Shown here: positions 16,775 through 24,270 of the stretch, in pieces
Position numbering within the stretch: the first letter of the stretch is position 1
Layout: each line of letters starts with the position of its first letter
Assembly (NCBI GenBank): GCA_910588425.1
Contig: CAJUPM010000010.1
Coordinates: forward strand, 1 to 64,000
Reading direction: 5' to 3'
From: an uncultured Christensenellaceae bacterium
Lineage (GTDB): Bacteria; Bacillota; Clostridia; Christensenellales; Christensenellaceae
DNA: 64,000 nucleotides
Notes under the pieces: generated by a model
Databases searched by the model: none
What the model saw: only the letters and a program-made list of their open reading frames with translations
What the model was told of the DNA's origin: nothing
Made by a program: the position numbers and the translations under genes

Positions 16775-17389
16775 ATGAATACCAATATGATTATCACAAT
16801 CGGCAGACAGTTTGGCAGCGGGGGCAGGGAGATTGGCAAAAAACTGGCCGAGCGCATGGGCGTGCCTTTTTACGATAAGGAGCTGCTGACAGAGGCAGCA
16901 AAGCAGAGCGGCATCAGCAAGGAGCTTTTTGAGCAGAGCGATGAAAAACCGACCAACAGCCTGCTCTATGCCCTGGCCATGGGCAGTAGCTATGCAAACC
17001 GCCCGCCGCTCAACCATACCATCTTTATGGCGCAGTTCGAGACCATCAAAAAGATCGCGCAAAACGGGCCGTGCGTCATCGTCGGCCGGTGCGCAGACTA
17101 TTCACTGCGGCATATGAAAAATGTCGTCAATGTGTTTATTCATGCCAGTATGGAATACCGCATGGATCGGGCGGTTCGGCTGTATGATGTGCCCGAAAAG
17201 CATGTCAAGGGCGTCCTGGCGCGCACGGATAAGCAGAGAGCCAGCTATTATAATTTCTATACGGATCAGGATTGGAACGATATGCGCAACTACGATCTGG
17301 CGCTGGACAGCTCGAAAATCGGGGCAGACGGCGCGGTGGAAGTGATTCTGCAATACGCGGAGAGGAAGCAGAAACTGCTGGCGAAATAG
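16775..17389 (+). CDS. cytidylate kinase-like family protein
   Basis: A 204-residue P-loop-type kinase of the 'cytidylate kinase-like' family (PF13189), common in Clostridia. The N-terminal IITIGRQFGSGGREIGKKLAERMG contains a modified P-loop (GRQFGSGGREIG) in place of G-x4-GKS; later landmarks are PFYDKELL, CVIVGRCADY and NVFIHASMEYRMDRAV, with Arg residues in the lid (LARTDKQRASYYNFYT). It differs from housekeeping Cmk, and its true substrate is not established. Two ATGs lie near GGAGG: 16769 is directly adjacent, while 16775 has a 6-base spacer and is chosen. A terminator follows directly. Confidence 0.85.
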   Translation: MNTNMIITIGRQFGSGGREIGKKLAERMGVPFYDKELLTEAAKQSGISKELFEQSDEKPTNSLLYALAMGSSYANRPPLNHTIFMAQFETIKKIAQNGPCVIVGRCADYSLRHMKNVVNVFIHASMEYRMDRAVRLYDVPEKHVKGVLARTDKQRASYYNFYTDQDWNDMRNYDLALDSSKIGADGAVEVILQYAERKQKLLAK

Positions 17390-17397
17390 CAGAAGGC

Positions 17398-17423
17398 AAA
17401 GGCGGCGCAGGCCGCCTTTTTCT
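17398..17423 (+). terminator. Rho-independent terminator of the cytidylate kinase-like gene
   Basis: AAAGGCGGC (17398-17406), loop GCAG, GCCGCCTTT (17411-17419) and further T. Confidence 0.88.
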
Positions 17424-17461
17424 GTGCAAAGAAAAGGAAAAATCAGGAAAAAAGGAAAGGT

Positions 17462-17490
17462 TTGATTACAAGGCGGCGATCTGATATACT
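17462..17490 (+). promoter_or_regulatory. promoter of thyA-folA
   Basis: TTGATT (17462-17467), 17-base spacer, TATACT (17485-17490), 29 bases before the thyA start. Confidence 0.75.
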
Positions 17491-17519
17491 GGTGGAAACG
17501 CGCGAAGGAGGCGGAGGCG

Positions 17520-18350
17520 ATGAGCAGAGCAGATCAGATTTTTTTGCAGAACTGCAAGGATATCTTGCAAAACGGAGTATGGGATACGGATGGCCCGGTG
17601 CGCCCAAAGTGGGAGGATGGCGCGCCTGCGCATACCATCAAACTGTTTGGCATCGTCAACCGCTATAACCTCCAGGAAGAGTTCCCCATCCAAACCATCC
17701 GCAAGATCAATTTCAAGGCGGCGCTGGATGAGATTTTCTGGATCTGGCAGAAAAAATCCAATAATATCCGCGATCTTTCCAGCCATATCTGGGATTCCTG
17801 GGCAGATGAACAGGGCAGCATCGGCAAGGCATATGGCTATCAGCTGGGCGTCAAGCATCAGTATGCCGAAGGGCAGTTCGATCAGGTAGACCGCGTGCTG
17901 TATGATTTGAAGCACAACCCGCACAGCAGAAGGATCATGACGAATATCTACACGTTTGCCGATTTGCACGAGATGAACCTCTATCCCTGCGCTTACAGCA
18001 TGACGTTCAACGTCAGCGGCGATACGCTCAACGCCGTTTTAAACCAGCGCTCGCAGGATATGCTCACGGCAAACAGCTGGAATGTCTGCCAATATGCGGC
18101 GCTGCTGGAAATGATCGCGAAGGTCAGCGGCCTGAAGGCCGGGGAGCTTGTGCATGTCATCGCAGATGCGCATATTTACGACCGGCATGTGCCCATCGTA
18201 GAAAAGCTGATGGAGCGGGAGGGATACGCCGCGCCAAAGCTTTGCATGGGGGAAGATATCACCGATTTTTACGCGTTCAATACGGAAAACGTCTGGCTGG
18301 AGGATTATCAGAACTGCGGCGGCGTGGGAAAAATCCCGGTGGCGGTGTAG
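17520..18350 (+). CDS. thyA: thymidylate synthase
   Basis: Makes dTMP from dUMP using methylenetetrahydrofolate, leaving dihydrofolate. The 276-residue ThyA has the catalytic cysteine at C157 in NLYPCAYSMTFNVSG, the double arginine R137-R138 (phosphate binding), NQRSQDMLTANSWNV for dUMP, and HVIADAHIYDRHV near the C-terminus. The active site reads YPCAY in place of the usual PPCH, a form I associate with the Bacillus subtilis ThyA / phage phi3T branch. ATG 17520 is preceded by GGAGGCGGAGG. It is followed after one base by folA, which regenerates its folate product. Confidence 0.97.
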   Translation: MSRADQIFLQNCKDILQNGVWDTDGPVRPKWEDGAPAHTIKLFGIVNRYNLQEEFPIQTIRKINFKAALDEIFWIWQKKSNNIRDLSSHIWDSWADEQGSIGKAYGYQLGVKHQYAEGQFDQVDRVLYDLKHNPHSRRIMTNIYTFADLHEMNLYPCAYSMTFNVSGDTLNAVLNQRSQDMLTANSWNVCQYAALLEMIAKVSGLKAGELVHVIADAHIYDRHVPIVEKLMEREGYAAPKLCMGEDITDFYAFNTENVWLEDYQNCGGVGKIPVAV

Positions 18351-18351
18351 T

Positions 18352-18831
18352 ATGCAGGCAATTTTATCGGCAGATCAAAACTGGGGCATCGGAAAAGACG
18401 GCGGCCTGCTGGTTCGGGTCAGCGAAGATATGAAATTTTTCCGGGAAACCACCCGGGGTCATGCGGTTGTGATGGGGCGAAAGACGTTTGAATCCCTGCC
18501 GGGCGCGCTGCCCGGGCGGCGCAACATCGTGCTTTCCCGCGGCGGGTTCTGTGCGCCGGGGGCTGAGGTTGCCGCAGATGTTCCGGCGCTGTTCGCCCTG
18601 CTGGGCGATCGGCAGGAGGATGCGTTTGTCATCGGCGGCGGGGAGATTTACCGGCTGCTGCTGCCCTATACCAGCCGGATTTTCGTCACCAAATGGGAGG
18701 CGGCATTTGACGCGGATACATTCTTTCCCAATCTGGATGCCTCTGGGGAGTTTTTCCTGGCAGAGCAAAGCCCGCGGCAGGAGAGCGGCGGACTGGGGTT
18801 TTGCTTCTGTGAATATCGCAGAAAAAAATAG
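18352..18831 (+). CDS. folA: dihydrofolate reductase
   Basis: Reduces dihydrofolate to tetrahydrofolate with NADPH. The 159-residue protein shows the family landmarks in order: AILSADQNWGIGKDGGLLVRVSEDMKFF (substrate pocket), VMGRKTFESLPGALPGRRNIVLSR (cofactor site), and FVIGGGEIYRLLLPYTSRIFVTK (G-G loop). The start codon lies one base after the thyA stop (TAG-T-ATG), so the two are translationally coupled, and the pairing matches their metabolic link. It ends at a bidirectional terminator shared with the TM2 gene on the other strand. Confidence 0.95.
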   Translation: MQAILSADQNWGIGKDGGLLVRVSEDMKFFRETTRGHAVVMGRKTFESLPGALPGRRNIVLSRGGFCAPGAEVAADVPALFALLGDRQEDAFVIGGGEIYRLLLPYTSRIFVTKWEAAFDADTFFPNLDASGEFFLAEQSPRQESGGLGFCFCEYRRKK

Positions 18832-18883
18832 CGGGAGAACATGCAAAGGCACTGACGGCCGTGCCGGCAAAGAAAACAAAAAT

Positions 18884-18912
18884 AAAAAGGAGCGCATCGC
18901 GCTTCTTTTTAT
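18884..18912. terminator. bidirectional terminator between folA and the TM2 gene
   Basis: AAAAAG-AGCGC, loop ATC, GCGCT-CTTTTT: symmetrical stem with T-runs on both strands. Confidence 0.85.
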
Positions 18913-18926
18913 TTTACCTTATCAGC

Positions 18927-19391
18927 TTAATCTGCAAGCGGATTGCCGTTGGCATCCTGGGAAATACTGCCCGTCAGGATGAGAATGCCCTCGATGAATC
19001 CCCAAAGCGAACCGACGCCGCAGGTAACCAGCGAAACGATAATCTGCGCAACGCCCTTGCCCGCATAGCCAAGATAAAAGCTGTGCACGCCAAAGCCCCC
19101 AAGGAAAATGCCCAGAAGGCCGGCGGCCAGCTTGGATTTTAAGGGCTGTCCGGACTGATTGAAATTGGGATTATAGTTCTGCTGATAGGGGTTGTAGTTT
19201 CCCTGATTCTGGTGATTCTGATAGCCCATGCTGCCAAGAGCTACGCCGCATTTGACGCAGACGACGGCATTGGGATCGACTGTGCTCCCGCAGTTTGGGC
19301 AATAGGCGCTTCCCGTTCCCTTGCCTGCGCCGCAGTGCGTGCAAAAAGCCGCCATGTCGTCCATGGGCTGGCCACAGTTTCTGCAAAACAT
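18927..19391 (-). CDS. zinc-ribbon TM2 domain membrane protein
   Basis: A 154-residue protein with two zinc ribbons at the N-terminus (FCRNCGQ...FCTHCGAG and YCPNCGS...CVKCGVA), an Asn/Gln/Tyr-rich linker, and a C-terminal TM2 domain of two helices (LAAGLLGIFLGGFGVHSFYLGYAGKG and QIIVSLVTCGVGSLWGFIEGILILTG). TM2 proteins are widespread small membrane proteins without a firm function. ATG 19389-19391 is chosen; the directly preceding GTG is an alternative, and both lie at workable distance from GGAGG. It neighbours a DUF2752 gene in the same orientation, a pairing often seen in Firmicutes. Confidence 0.88.
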   Translation of the reverse strand: MFCRNCGQPMDDMAAFCTHCGAGKGTGSAYCPNCGSTVDPNAVVCVKCGVALGSMGYQNHQNQGNYNPYQQNYNPNFNQSGQPLKSKLAAGLLGIFLGGFGVHSFYLGYAGKGVAQIIVSLVTCGVGSLWGFIEGILILTGSISQDANGNPLAD

Positions 19392-19435
19392 CACGCTGAT
19401 CCTCCTTGTAAAATACTTACTTTAAATTTAATCTC

Positions 19436-19464
19436 ATTATAGTTACAAAAATGCCCATTGTAAA
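19436..19464 (-). promoter_or_regulatory. promoter of the TM2 gene
   Basis: On the minus strand TTTACA (19464-19459), 17-base spacer, TATAAT (19441-19436). Confidence 0.78.
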
Positions 19465-19526
19465 TAAAAAATGTAAAATATGCTAAAAAATGGAAGAAGC
19501 GAATGCAAGGAGATGACTCATGCGCA

Positions 19527-19561
19527 TAAAAAAAGAGCTGCCTTCAGAAGAAGACGGCTCG
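19527..19561 (-). terminator. Rho-independent terminator of the DUF2752 gene
   Basis: GAGCCGTCTTC on the minus strand pairs with GAAGGCAGCTC (two mismatches), followed by seven T. Confidence 0.8.
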
Positions 19562-19577
19562 GATAGGAAACAATAGA

Positions 19578-19913
19578 TTAGCCAAACAGCCGGCAGAGAT
19601 ACTGCGCCAAAAAGCCCAGACAGACCAGCGCCAGAATACCCGCATTCCAGCGCTTCTCTGGGAAAACCGCCCCATCCTTCCAAAAGAGAGCCAGCAGATA
19701 GGGCAGGGAAAAGACCATTGGGTGATACCGCCATGCGGCGGCAAAATCCAGGCGCAGGCAGGCGAGAAATGCGCGGGTCATCCCACAGCCCGGGCAGGGG
19801 ATGCCGCAGATGCGGTAGAATGGGCAGCCGATGCGCGAGATGGCCAGAAGAGCCACCAGGGCGGCGCAAAGCGCCAAGATGATCCACTTATACGCATTGC
19901 AAGAAGTTCTCAC
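19578..19913 (-). CDS. DUF2752 domain membrane protein
   Basis: A 111-residue membrane protein with three predicted helices (IILALCAALVALLAI, YHPMVFSLPYLLALFW, NAGILALVCLGFLAQYL). The diagnostic CPGCGMTRAFLA follows the first helix, preceded by GCPFYRICGIPC. DUF2752 proteins have no proven function. The start is GTG at 19911-19913, because GGGAGGAAG lies at a normal distance upstream and no better ATG exists. It is followed by its own terminator, so it is not co-transcribed with the TM2 gene further on. Confidence 0.85.
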   Translation of the reverse strand: MRTSCNAYKWIILALCAALVALLAISRIGCPFYRICGIPCPGCGMTRAFLACLRLDFAAAWRYHPMVFSLPYLLALFWKDGAVFPEKRWNAGILALVCLGFLAQYLCRLFG

Positions 19914-20004
19914 GGCGCTTCTTCCTCCCGGGTAAAATCGAGCGGCGCAGGCGCCCCGCCTTTTCTTATTCTAGCATGCTTTCCCGCCAAGGGAAAGGCG
20001 TATC

Positions 20005-20889
20005 TCAGGCATCGGCCTCTGGAGCAGGCTCCTGCGCCTTGTTTGCCCGCAGTGTCGAGTAGACCACGGCCCCCAGGATGATGACGGCGCCGATATAGTC
20101 GCGCAGAGCGGGCGCTTCATGCAGAAAAAGGAAGGCAAAGAGCGTGCTGTAAATGGGTTCCAGGCAGCTGACGATGCCGGCCATCCGCGCAGAGACATGG
20201 CGCAGGGAGGAGACGTACAGGCTTTGGGCGATGCCGGTGCAAACGATGCCCAGCAGCGCCAGCAGGCCGATATCCCGGGGCGTCAGCGCCGGGCGGTAGG
20301 CAAAGAGGAAGGGCAGCAGCGCGATGCAGGAAAACAGGTGCTCGTAGAAGCTGATCTGCGTGCCCGAGTATTTCCCGGTAAAGCGCTTGTTGCAGAGAGC
20401 CAAAATGGCATAGGTGAAGCCGGAAAAAATGCCCAGCAGGATTCCCTTGGTGGCCTGGTTTTCCAGCCTGAATTCCGGGACAACCACTGCAATTCCCGCA
20501 AACACGGCCAGCGCGATGACGACGTTTTCCAGCCGCAGTTTCTGCCGGAAGAAGAGCGGCTCCAGGAAGGTGACGAACACGGGGAACGTCGAGAAAGCGA
20601 GCAGGCCCAGCGCGACTGTCGAGAGCTGAATCGCCTCATAGAAGGATGCCCAGTGCACGGCCAGCAGCACGCCCAGCGCCGCCAGGCTGAAGAAATCCTT
20701 CTTGCCGTCCAGGCGAATGCGCTTGCGCCCGGCCAGCAGGATGAGCAGCAGAGCCAGCGAGGAAAAGAAAACGCGCCCCAGGGTGATGATCAGGGAAGGC
20801 AGCGCCAGAAGCTTTCCGAAAATGCCGGAAAGCGCGCAGAGGAACGTCCCCAGGTGCAAATAAATCAAGCTCTTTTTATATGGATTCAT
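20005..20889 (-). CDS. DMT/EamA family transporter (10 TM)
   Basis: A 294-residue protein made of two tandem EamA units of five helices each (starting near SLIYLHLGTFLCALSGIFGKLL and GILLGIFSGFTYAILALCNKRF), the drug/metabolite transporter fold. Members export amino acids, metabolites or drugs, or import nucleotide-like solutes; the substrate is not readable. The second unit ends in FAFLFLHEAPALRDYIGAVIILGAV, typical of the family. ATG 20887-20889 follows AGGAGA. It is monocistronic with a strong promoter at 20957. Confidence 0.88.
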   Translation of the reverse strand: MNPYKKSLIYLHLGTFLCALSGIFGKLLALPSLIITLGRVFFSSLALLLILLAGRKRIRLDGKKDFFSLAALGVLLAVHWASFYEAIQLSTVALGLLAFSTFPVFVTFLEPLFFRQKLRLENVVIALAVFAGIAVVVPEFRLENQATKGILLGIFSGFTYAILALCNKRFTGKYSGTQISFYEHLFSCIALLPFLFAYRPALTPRDIGLLALLGIVCTGIAQSLYVSSLRHVSARMAGIVSCLEPIYSTLFAFLFLHEAPALRDYIGAVIILGAVVYSTLRANKAQEPAPEADA

Positions 20890-20956
20890 GTTGTTCTCCT
20901 ATCATTTTGGGCTTGCAAGCGGCTTTTGCGCCTGGGCTTGCGGCGGCAATGAAGTA

Positions 20957-20985
20957 ATTATACAATGAGAAGAAAGATAAGTAAA
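20957..20985 (-). promoter_or_regulatory. promoter of the EamA gene
   Basis: On the minus strand TTTACT (20985-20980), 17-base spacer, TATAAT (20962-20957). Confidence 0.75.
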
Positions 20986-21036
20986 CTGAATGCGCTGAAT
21001 AGAAAATATTTTTCTTTTAATTAGGATAGACAGAAC

Positions 21037-21118
21037 GAGCAGCAGGGCGTTTCCGGAGGGCAGAAGCGCTAACGCCCGGCAGGGTGGTCAGCTCTCACCG
21101 GCGGCGCGGCAGCTGCAA
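21037..21118 (+). other. GC-rich structured element between two divergent promoters
   Basis: A GC island in AT-rich surroundings that can fold as a three-way junction: GCAGC/GCTGC closing ends, GGGCGTT with AACGCCC, and GGTG with CACC. Part of it, GGCAGGGTG...CACCGGCGG, looks like the P2 region of an FMN riboswitch, but the other RFN parts are missing. It lies outside both flanking promoters, so it is not an obvious leader. Function unknown. Confidence 0.35.
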
Positions 21119-21129
21119 AGAGAATATAG

Positions 21130-21158
21130 TTGACAAATCCGGGTGGGTGTAAGACAAT
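21130..21158 (+). promoter_or_regulatory. promoter of pduL
   Basis: TTGACA (21130-21135), 17-base spacer, GACAAT (21153-21158). Confidence 0.65.
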
Positions 21159-21195
21159 AAAATTATCAAAAGGAATGTCATCCAAGGAGGAAACT

Positions 21196-21774
21196 ATGTC
21201 CGAGAAATCTTTTTTAGTTGAAGTGTCGGCGCGTCATGTACACCTGACCCAGGAAGATGTTGAGAAGCTCTTTGGCGAAGGCAAGACGCTCACATATGTC
21301 CGCGATCTTTCCCAGCCGGGGCAGTTTGTCTGCGAAGAGCGCGTGGAGATCGTTGGGCCTAAGCGCTCGATCGCCAATGTTGTCATTTTGGGGCCAACCC
21401 GTCCGGCCAGCCAGGTAGAAGTCTCTCTGACGGACTGCTTCACGCTGGGCGCCATCGGGCCGGTGCGCGAGAGCGGCGATTTGGCAGGCAGCGCGCCCAT
21501 TAAGCTCAAAGGGCCGGCAGGCGAAGTTGAGCTTTCCGAGGGCCTCATCGTGGCAAAGCGGCATATCCATATGACGCCGGAAGATGCAGAGCGTCTGGGC
21601 GTGCAGGATAAGGAGATCGTCCAGGTTAAGGTGGATACCGACCGCCCGGTGATCTTCGGAGACTGCGTTGTGCGCGTCAGCCCGAAATTCGCGCTGGCCA
21701 TGCACGTGGATACAGACGAAGCCAACGCCTCCCTCATTGCCAGAAACGGCTGCCAGGGCGAAATCGTCAAATAA
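21196..21774 (+). CDS. pduL: phosphate propanoyltransferase (PduL family)
   Basis: Interconverts acyl-CoA (acetyl or propanoyl) and acyl phosphate, feeding substrate-level ATP synthesis through acetate/propionate kinase. The 192-residue protein consists of two PduL domains; metal-binding histidines are visible in SARHVHLT, AKRHIHMTPEDAERLG and ALAMHVDTDEAN. No N-terminal encapsulation peptide is seen and no microcompartment shell genes lie nearby, so this looks like a cytosolic Pta substitute working downstream of nifJ. ATG 21196 lies 5 bases after AAGGAGG; the frame's upstream starts overlap the promoter. It is monocistronic. Confidence 0.9.
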   Translation: MSEKSFLVEVSARHVHLTQEDVEKLFGEGKTLTYVRDLSQPGQFVCEERVEIVGPKRSIANVVILGPTRPASQVEVSLTDCFTLGAIGPVRESGDLAGSAPIKLKGPAGEVELSEGLIVAKRHIHMTPEDAERLGVQDKEIVQVKVDTDRPVIFGDCVVRVSPKFALAMHVDTDEANASLIARNGCQGEIVK

Positions 21775-21786
21775 GAGAAAGAATGA

Positions 21787-21811
21787 AGCCGGGAAGTTTC
21801 CCGGCTTTTTT
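21787..21811 (+). terminator. Rho-independent terminator of pduL
   Basis: AGCCGGGAA (21787-21795) and TTCCCGGCT (21798-21806), then TTTTT. Confidence 0.9.
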
Positions 21812-21922
21812 GCGGGCAAACTCTGCGCCTGCCAGCCGGCAAAAAACTTTAAAAAATGAGGAAAACAGAGGGATTGTTCACAGTTTATATTTAAATTGGC
21901 TGAAAAATGGACTTATTTCCTT

Positions 21923-22029
21923 GGTAGAATAGAGACTGTAAAGAAGAAGCAAGCACAAAAATTCTTCATCATCATTTTTCCTTTCTTTCCTCTTAGGGTA
22001 GGGGCTGCCACAGCCGGCAGCTCCTTTTT
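21923..22029 (+). ncRNA. candidate small RNA (extended -10 promoter plus terminator)
   Basis: TGGTAGAAT (21922-21930) is an extended -10. About 70-75 bases downstream GGGGCTGCC (22001-22009) pairs with GGCAGCTCC (22016-22024) and is followed by TTTTT, a plus-strand terminator. The pduL transcript already ends at 21811 and no ORF lies between, so a transcript of about 90 bases is possible. There is no good -35. Confidence 0.35.
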
Positions 22030-22035
22030 CCTAAC

Positions 22036-22070
22036 AAAAAAGAGCCGGGCATTTGCCTGGTTCTTTTTTT
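22036..22070. terminator. bidirectional terminator at the end of the pepT-alkD operon
   Basis: AAAAAGAGCCGGGC, loop ATTT, GCCTGGTTCTTTTTTT; T-runs on both strands, 15 bases past the stop of the DNA alkylation repair gene. Confidence 0.85.
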
Positions 22071-22084
22071 GCGCAGTACGCCTG

Positions 22085-22786
22085 CTATTTTGCGTTTTGT
22101 GCCCGGAGCTCGCGCAGCTCCTGCTTGAGAGCCAGCGGAACTCGGAAGGATTCCAACGCCTTTTGGATGGTTTTGCGATAGGTGAAATCGTCCAGCGGGG
22201 CGGTTTTCAGGCAGCGCATGGCCTGGGATGGGAATTTGGCCAGCGCCGTGGCCAGCAGCCAGGCGACAGCCATTTTCGCATAATAGGCGGGGTGCGAAAA
22301 GGAGGAGACGAGCGAAAGCACGGCATCGATATACTCCTCCGTCAAAAAGAAATCCAGCAGCATGACATAGCCAAACCGCGCCTCGAATTCCTTTTTACTG
22401 CCGCAATAGGGCCGCACAAAGGAAAAGACCATCTCCCTGTTTTTGGCGGCAAATTTGAGCCCGGCGCAAAAACTGTCGCAGATAGACCAGCTGTCGATTT
22501 CGGGGATGAAAGCCTGAATGCGGCGGATGCGCTCTTCCGGGCTGATCCGAACTGCGCCGATGATCATGCCGCGCAGCATGATCTCCTCGAAATAATCCCT
22601 GGGCGCGGCAGCCAGATAATCCACCCAGCCATCCGAGCGGGCAATCTCCTTTGCCAGCACCCGCAGAGCGGGCAGGCGCACGCCCAGCATACGCTCTTCG
22701 CCCGGGATGAGTGCCGCGGAAAATTTTTGAAACTCCGGCTCGCTGAGTGCAAAAAGCCGCTCTCTTATCTGGTTTACAAGTTCCAT
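22085..22786 (-). CDS. DNA alkylation repair protein (AlkD-like HEAT-repeat glycosylase)
   Basis: A 233-residue all-helical protein of the DNA alkylation repair family (PF08713), which removes bulky or cationic alkylated bases. Landmarks are LGVRLPALRVLAKEIA, DYFEEIMLRGMIIG, IDSWSICDSFCAG (W and D near the lesion site), FGYVMLLDFFL and YYAKMAVAWLLATALAKFP. The frame is open 64 codons further upstream, but ATG 22784-22786 has GGAGGAAAG directly before it and matches the family N-terminus. It is the last gene of the minus-strand operon; the 130-base gap to the EamA gene holds a GC hairpin but no T-run. Confidence 0.9.
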   Translation of the reverse strand: MELVNQIRERLFALSEPEFQKFSAALIPGEERMLGVRLPALRVLAKEIARSDGWVDYLAAAPRDYFEEIMLRGMIIGAVRISPEERIRRIQAFIPEIDSWSICDSFCAGLKFAAKNREMVFSFVRPYCGSKKEFEARFGYVMLLDFFLTEEYIDAVLSLVSSFSHPAYYAKMAVAWLLATALAKFPSQAMRCLKTAPLDDFTYRKTIQKALESFRVPLALKQELRELRAQNAK

Positions 22787-22917
22787 CTTTCCTCCGGTTT
22801 TGCTTTTGTTAGGGCGCTGTCCGCCGCGCACAGCAGGGGATAGAGAAGAGTGAGCAATATTCTCTTCCCAAAGGCCAGGCGGAGCGAGCCTCTTGACGGG
22901 CGGGCTCCATCCTGCGG

Positions 22918-23331
22918 CTATAAAATCAAGAGAAAGGTTCCGGCGGTGATAAAGCCGCCGCCCAGCAGAGCCTTCCAATCCAGCTTCTCCTTTAAAATCA
23001 AAAAGGAGAGGGCCATGCTGATGACGACGCTGAACTTATCTACCGGGATGACCTTGCTGGCCTCGCCGATTTGCAGGGCTTTATAGTAGCAGAGCCAGGA
23101 AAGCCCGGTGGCGATGCCGGATAAGACGAGAAAGACCCAGCTTTTTGCTGTGATATGCGGGATCTCTGCCTGCTTGCCCGTAAACAGCACAATTGCCCAG
23201 GCCATAACCAGCACGACAGCAGTGCGGATGGCCGTGGCGAGATTGGAATTGAGCTGCTGGATGCCCAGCTTTGCGAGAATGGAAGTCAGCGCGGCAAACA
23301 GCGCCGAGAGCAGTGCATAGACAGCCCACAT
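22918..23331 (-). CDS. EamA family protein, single five-helix unit
   Basis: A 137-residue protein with about five hydrophobic helices that equals half of a usual EamA transporter (LLSALFAALTSILAKLGIQQLNSNLATAIRT to LGGGFITAGTFLLIL). Such half-length proteins are expected to work as dimers, like EmrE. ATG 23329-23331 is chosen because GGAGGG precedes it at 6 bases and the product then begins MWAVYALLSALFAALT as homologues do. An alternative ATG at 23355 overlaps the stop of trmO (ATGA) and would add eight residues encoding that SD. Confidence 0.82.
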   Translation of the reverse strand: MWAVYALLSALFAALTSILAKLGIQQLNSNLATAIRTAVVLVMAWAIVLFTGKQAEIPHITAKSWVFLVLSGIATGLSWLCYYKALQIGEASKVIPVDKFSVVISMALSFLILKEKLDWKALLGGGFITAGTFLLIL

Positions 23332-23351
23332 ATGGTTCCCTCCGATGTGTT

Positions 23352-23849
23352 TCATGTTCCTCTCTGCTCCTCAAAAGAGGGGTCTGCCTCGCGCTCCCAA
23401 TCGTATGCCGCGGATTCCTCCAGGCTTTTTGGCCAGTGGGCAGACCAGGCCGGACCGGCCGGATGCTCCACGCGGTCTACGCTTGGGGCATAGGGCTTGA
23501 TATCCAGGATGGGCGAGCCGTCTTCCGCGTCGCAGTTTTCCAGCCAGATGAGGCCGGCATCCGCATCCAGCGCCAGAATGCGGCAGCAGGTCAGCGCGAT
23601 AGGGTTGGGGCGGTGCGGCGAGCGCGTCGCAAAAACGCCCAGTTTTTCAGGTGCCCCGAGATAGGGGCAGCGCGCATGCACCTGGCCGCGGCTCTTGGCG
23701 TCATCCGCGCCGGAAAACCACCAGATTAGCTGCAAATGGCTATACGCGCAAAGGCCGGCAATGCCTGGCGCATAAGCTGGATAAAGCCGCGCGGCAACTT
23801 TGCCTCCGCACCGGGCAACCTCGCCGATGGGATAAACGCGGAGCTGCAT
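23352..23849 (-). CDS. TrmO/TsaA-like tRNA methyltransferase family protein
   Basis: A 165-residue TsaA-like beta-barrel protein. The signature VFATRSPHRPNPIALT, with the SPHRPNP core, is that of TrmO, which N6-methylates t6A37 of tRNA-Thr using S-adenosylmethionine. Further landmarks are HLQLIWWFSGAD and GSPILDIKPYAPSVD. It lacks the C-terminal extension of E. coli TrmO, so only the catalytic domain is present. It starts one base after the preceding stop codon with no clear SD, so translation depends on coupling. Confidence 0.85.
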   Translation of the reverse strand: MQLRVYPIGEVARCGGKVAARLYPAYAPGIAGLCAYSHLQLIWWFSGADDAKSRGQVHARCPYLGAPEKLGVFATRSPHRPNPIALTCCRILALDADAGLIWLENCDAEDGSPILDIKPYAPSVDRVEHPAGPAWSAHWPKSLEESAAYDWEREADPSFEEQRGT

Positions 23850-23850
23850 G

Positions 23851-24267
23851 CTATTGGCGCTGTTTGCGCATTTCCAGATACTCGGTCAGCAGTTTTGCCG
23901 CATCTTCCACGCATCCCGGGCAGCTGCGCAGAGGCTTTTCACACTTAAGCTCCCGGCATAGCACGGAGGTGTTCATCTCCTCGAATTTTCTGGTCAGCTC
24001 GCGGACATCGGCATACGTCTCCATTTTGGATTTGGTGGGGTTTTGCAGATCCGCCGCGCAGTTGGCCAGGCCCATGATGATATAGGCGCCCGTTACCGCG
24101 CCGCAGACGCCGCCCATCTTGCCCATGCCGCCGCCAAAAGCCTCGGCAACCCGAAATCCATCCACTTCGGAAAGGCCGAAATCCTCGCAGAATGCGCAGA
24201 CGACAGCCTGCGTGCAGTTATACTTTTTCTTCGCGAAATTTTCTACTGCCAGTTGCACTTTATCCAT
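23851..24267 (-). CDS. C_GCAxxG_C_C family protein
   Basis: A 138-residue protein of the C_GCAxxG_C_C family, defined by spaced cysteines. Visible elements are YNCTQAVVCAF, the glycine-rich FGGGMGKMGGVCGAVTGAYIIMGL, and C-terminal LCRELKC and SCPGCVEDAAKLL. The family is common in anaerobes, is thought to bind a metal or redox centre, and has no proven function. No membrane segment is present apart from the glycine-rich helix. It sits in the middle of the pepT operon with gaps of 1-3 bases to its neighbours. Confidence 0.88.
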   Translation of the reverse strand: MDKVQLAVENFAKKKYNCTQAVVCAFCEDFGLSEVDGFRVAEAFGGGMGKMGGVCGAVTGAYIIMGLANCAADLQNPTKSKMETYADVRELTRKFEEMNTSVLCRELKCEKPLRSCPGCVEDAAKLLTEYLEMRKQRQ

Positions 24268-24270
24268 TTT

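Noticed and set aside
21080..21100. T-box-like AGGGTGG before pduL
   Set aside because: No specifier stem, no tRNA-pairing core and no terminator T-run follow; pduL is not an aminoacylation or amino acid gene.
23331..23355. ATGA-overlap start (23355) for the half-length EamA gene
   Set aside because: Possible, but the eight extra codons encode the SD of the next ATG, and the product from 23331 matches the usual N-terminus better; kept as an alternative only.
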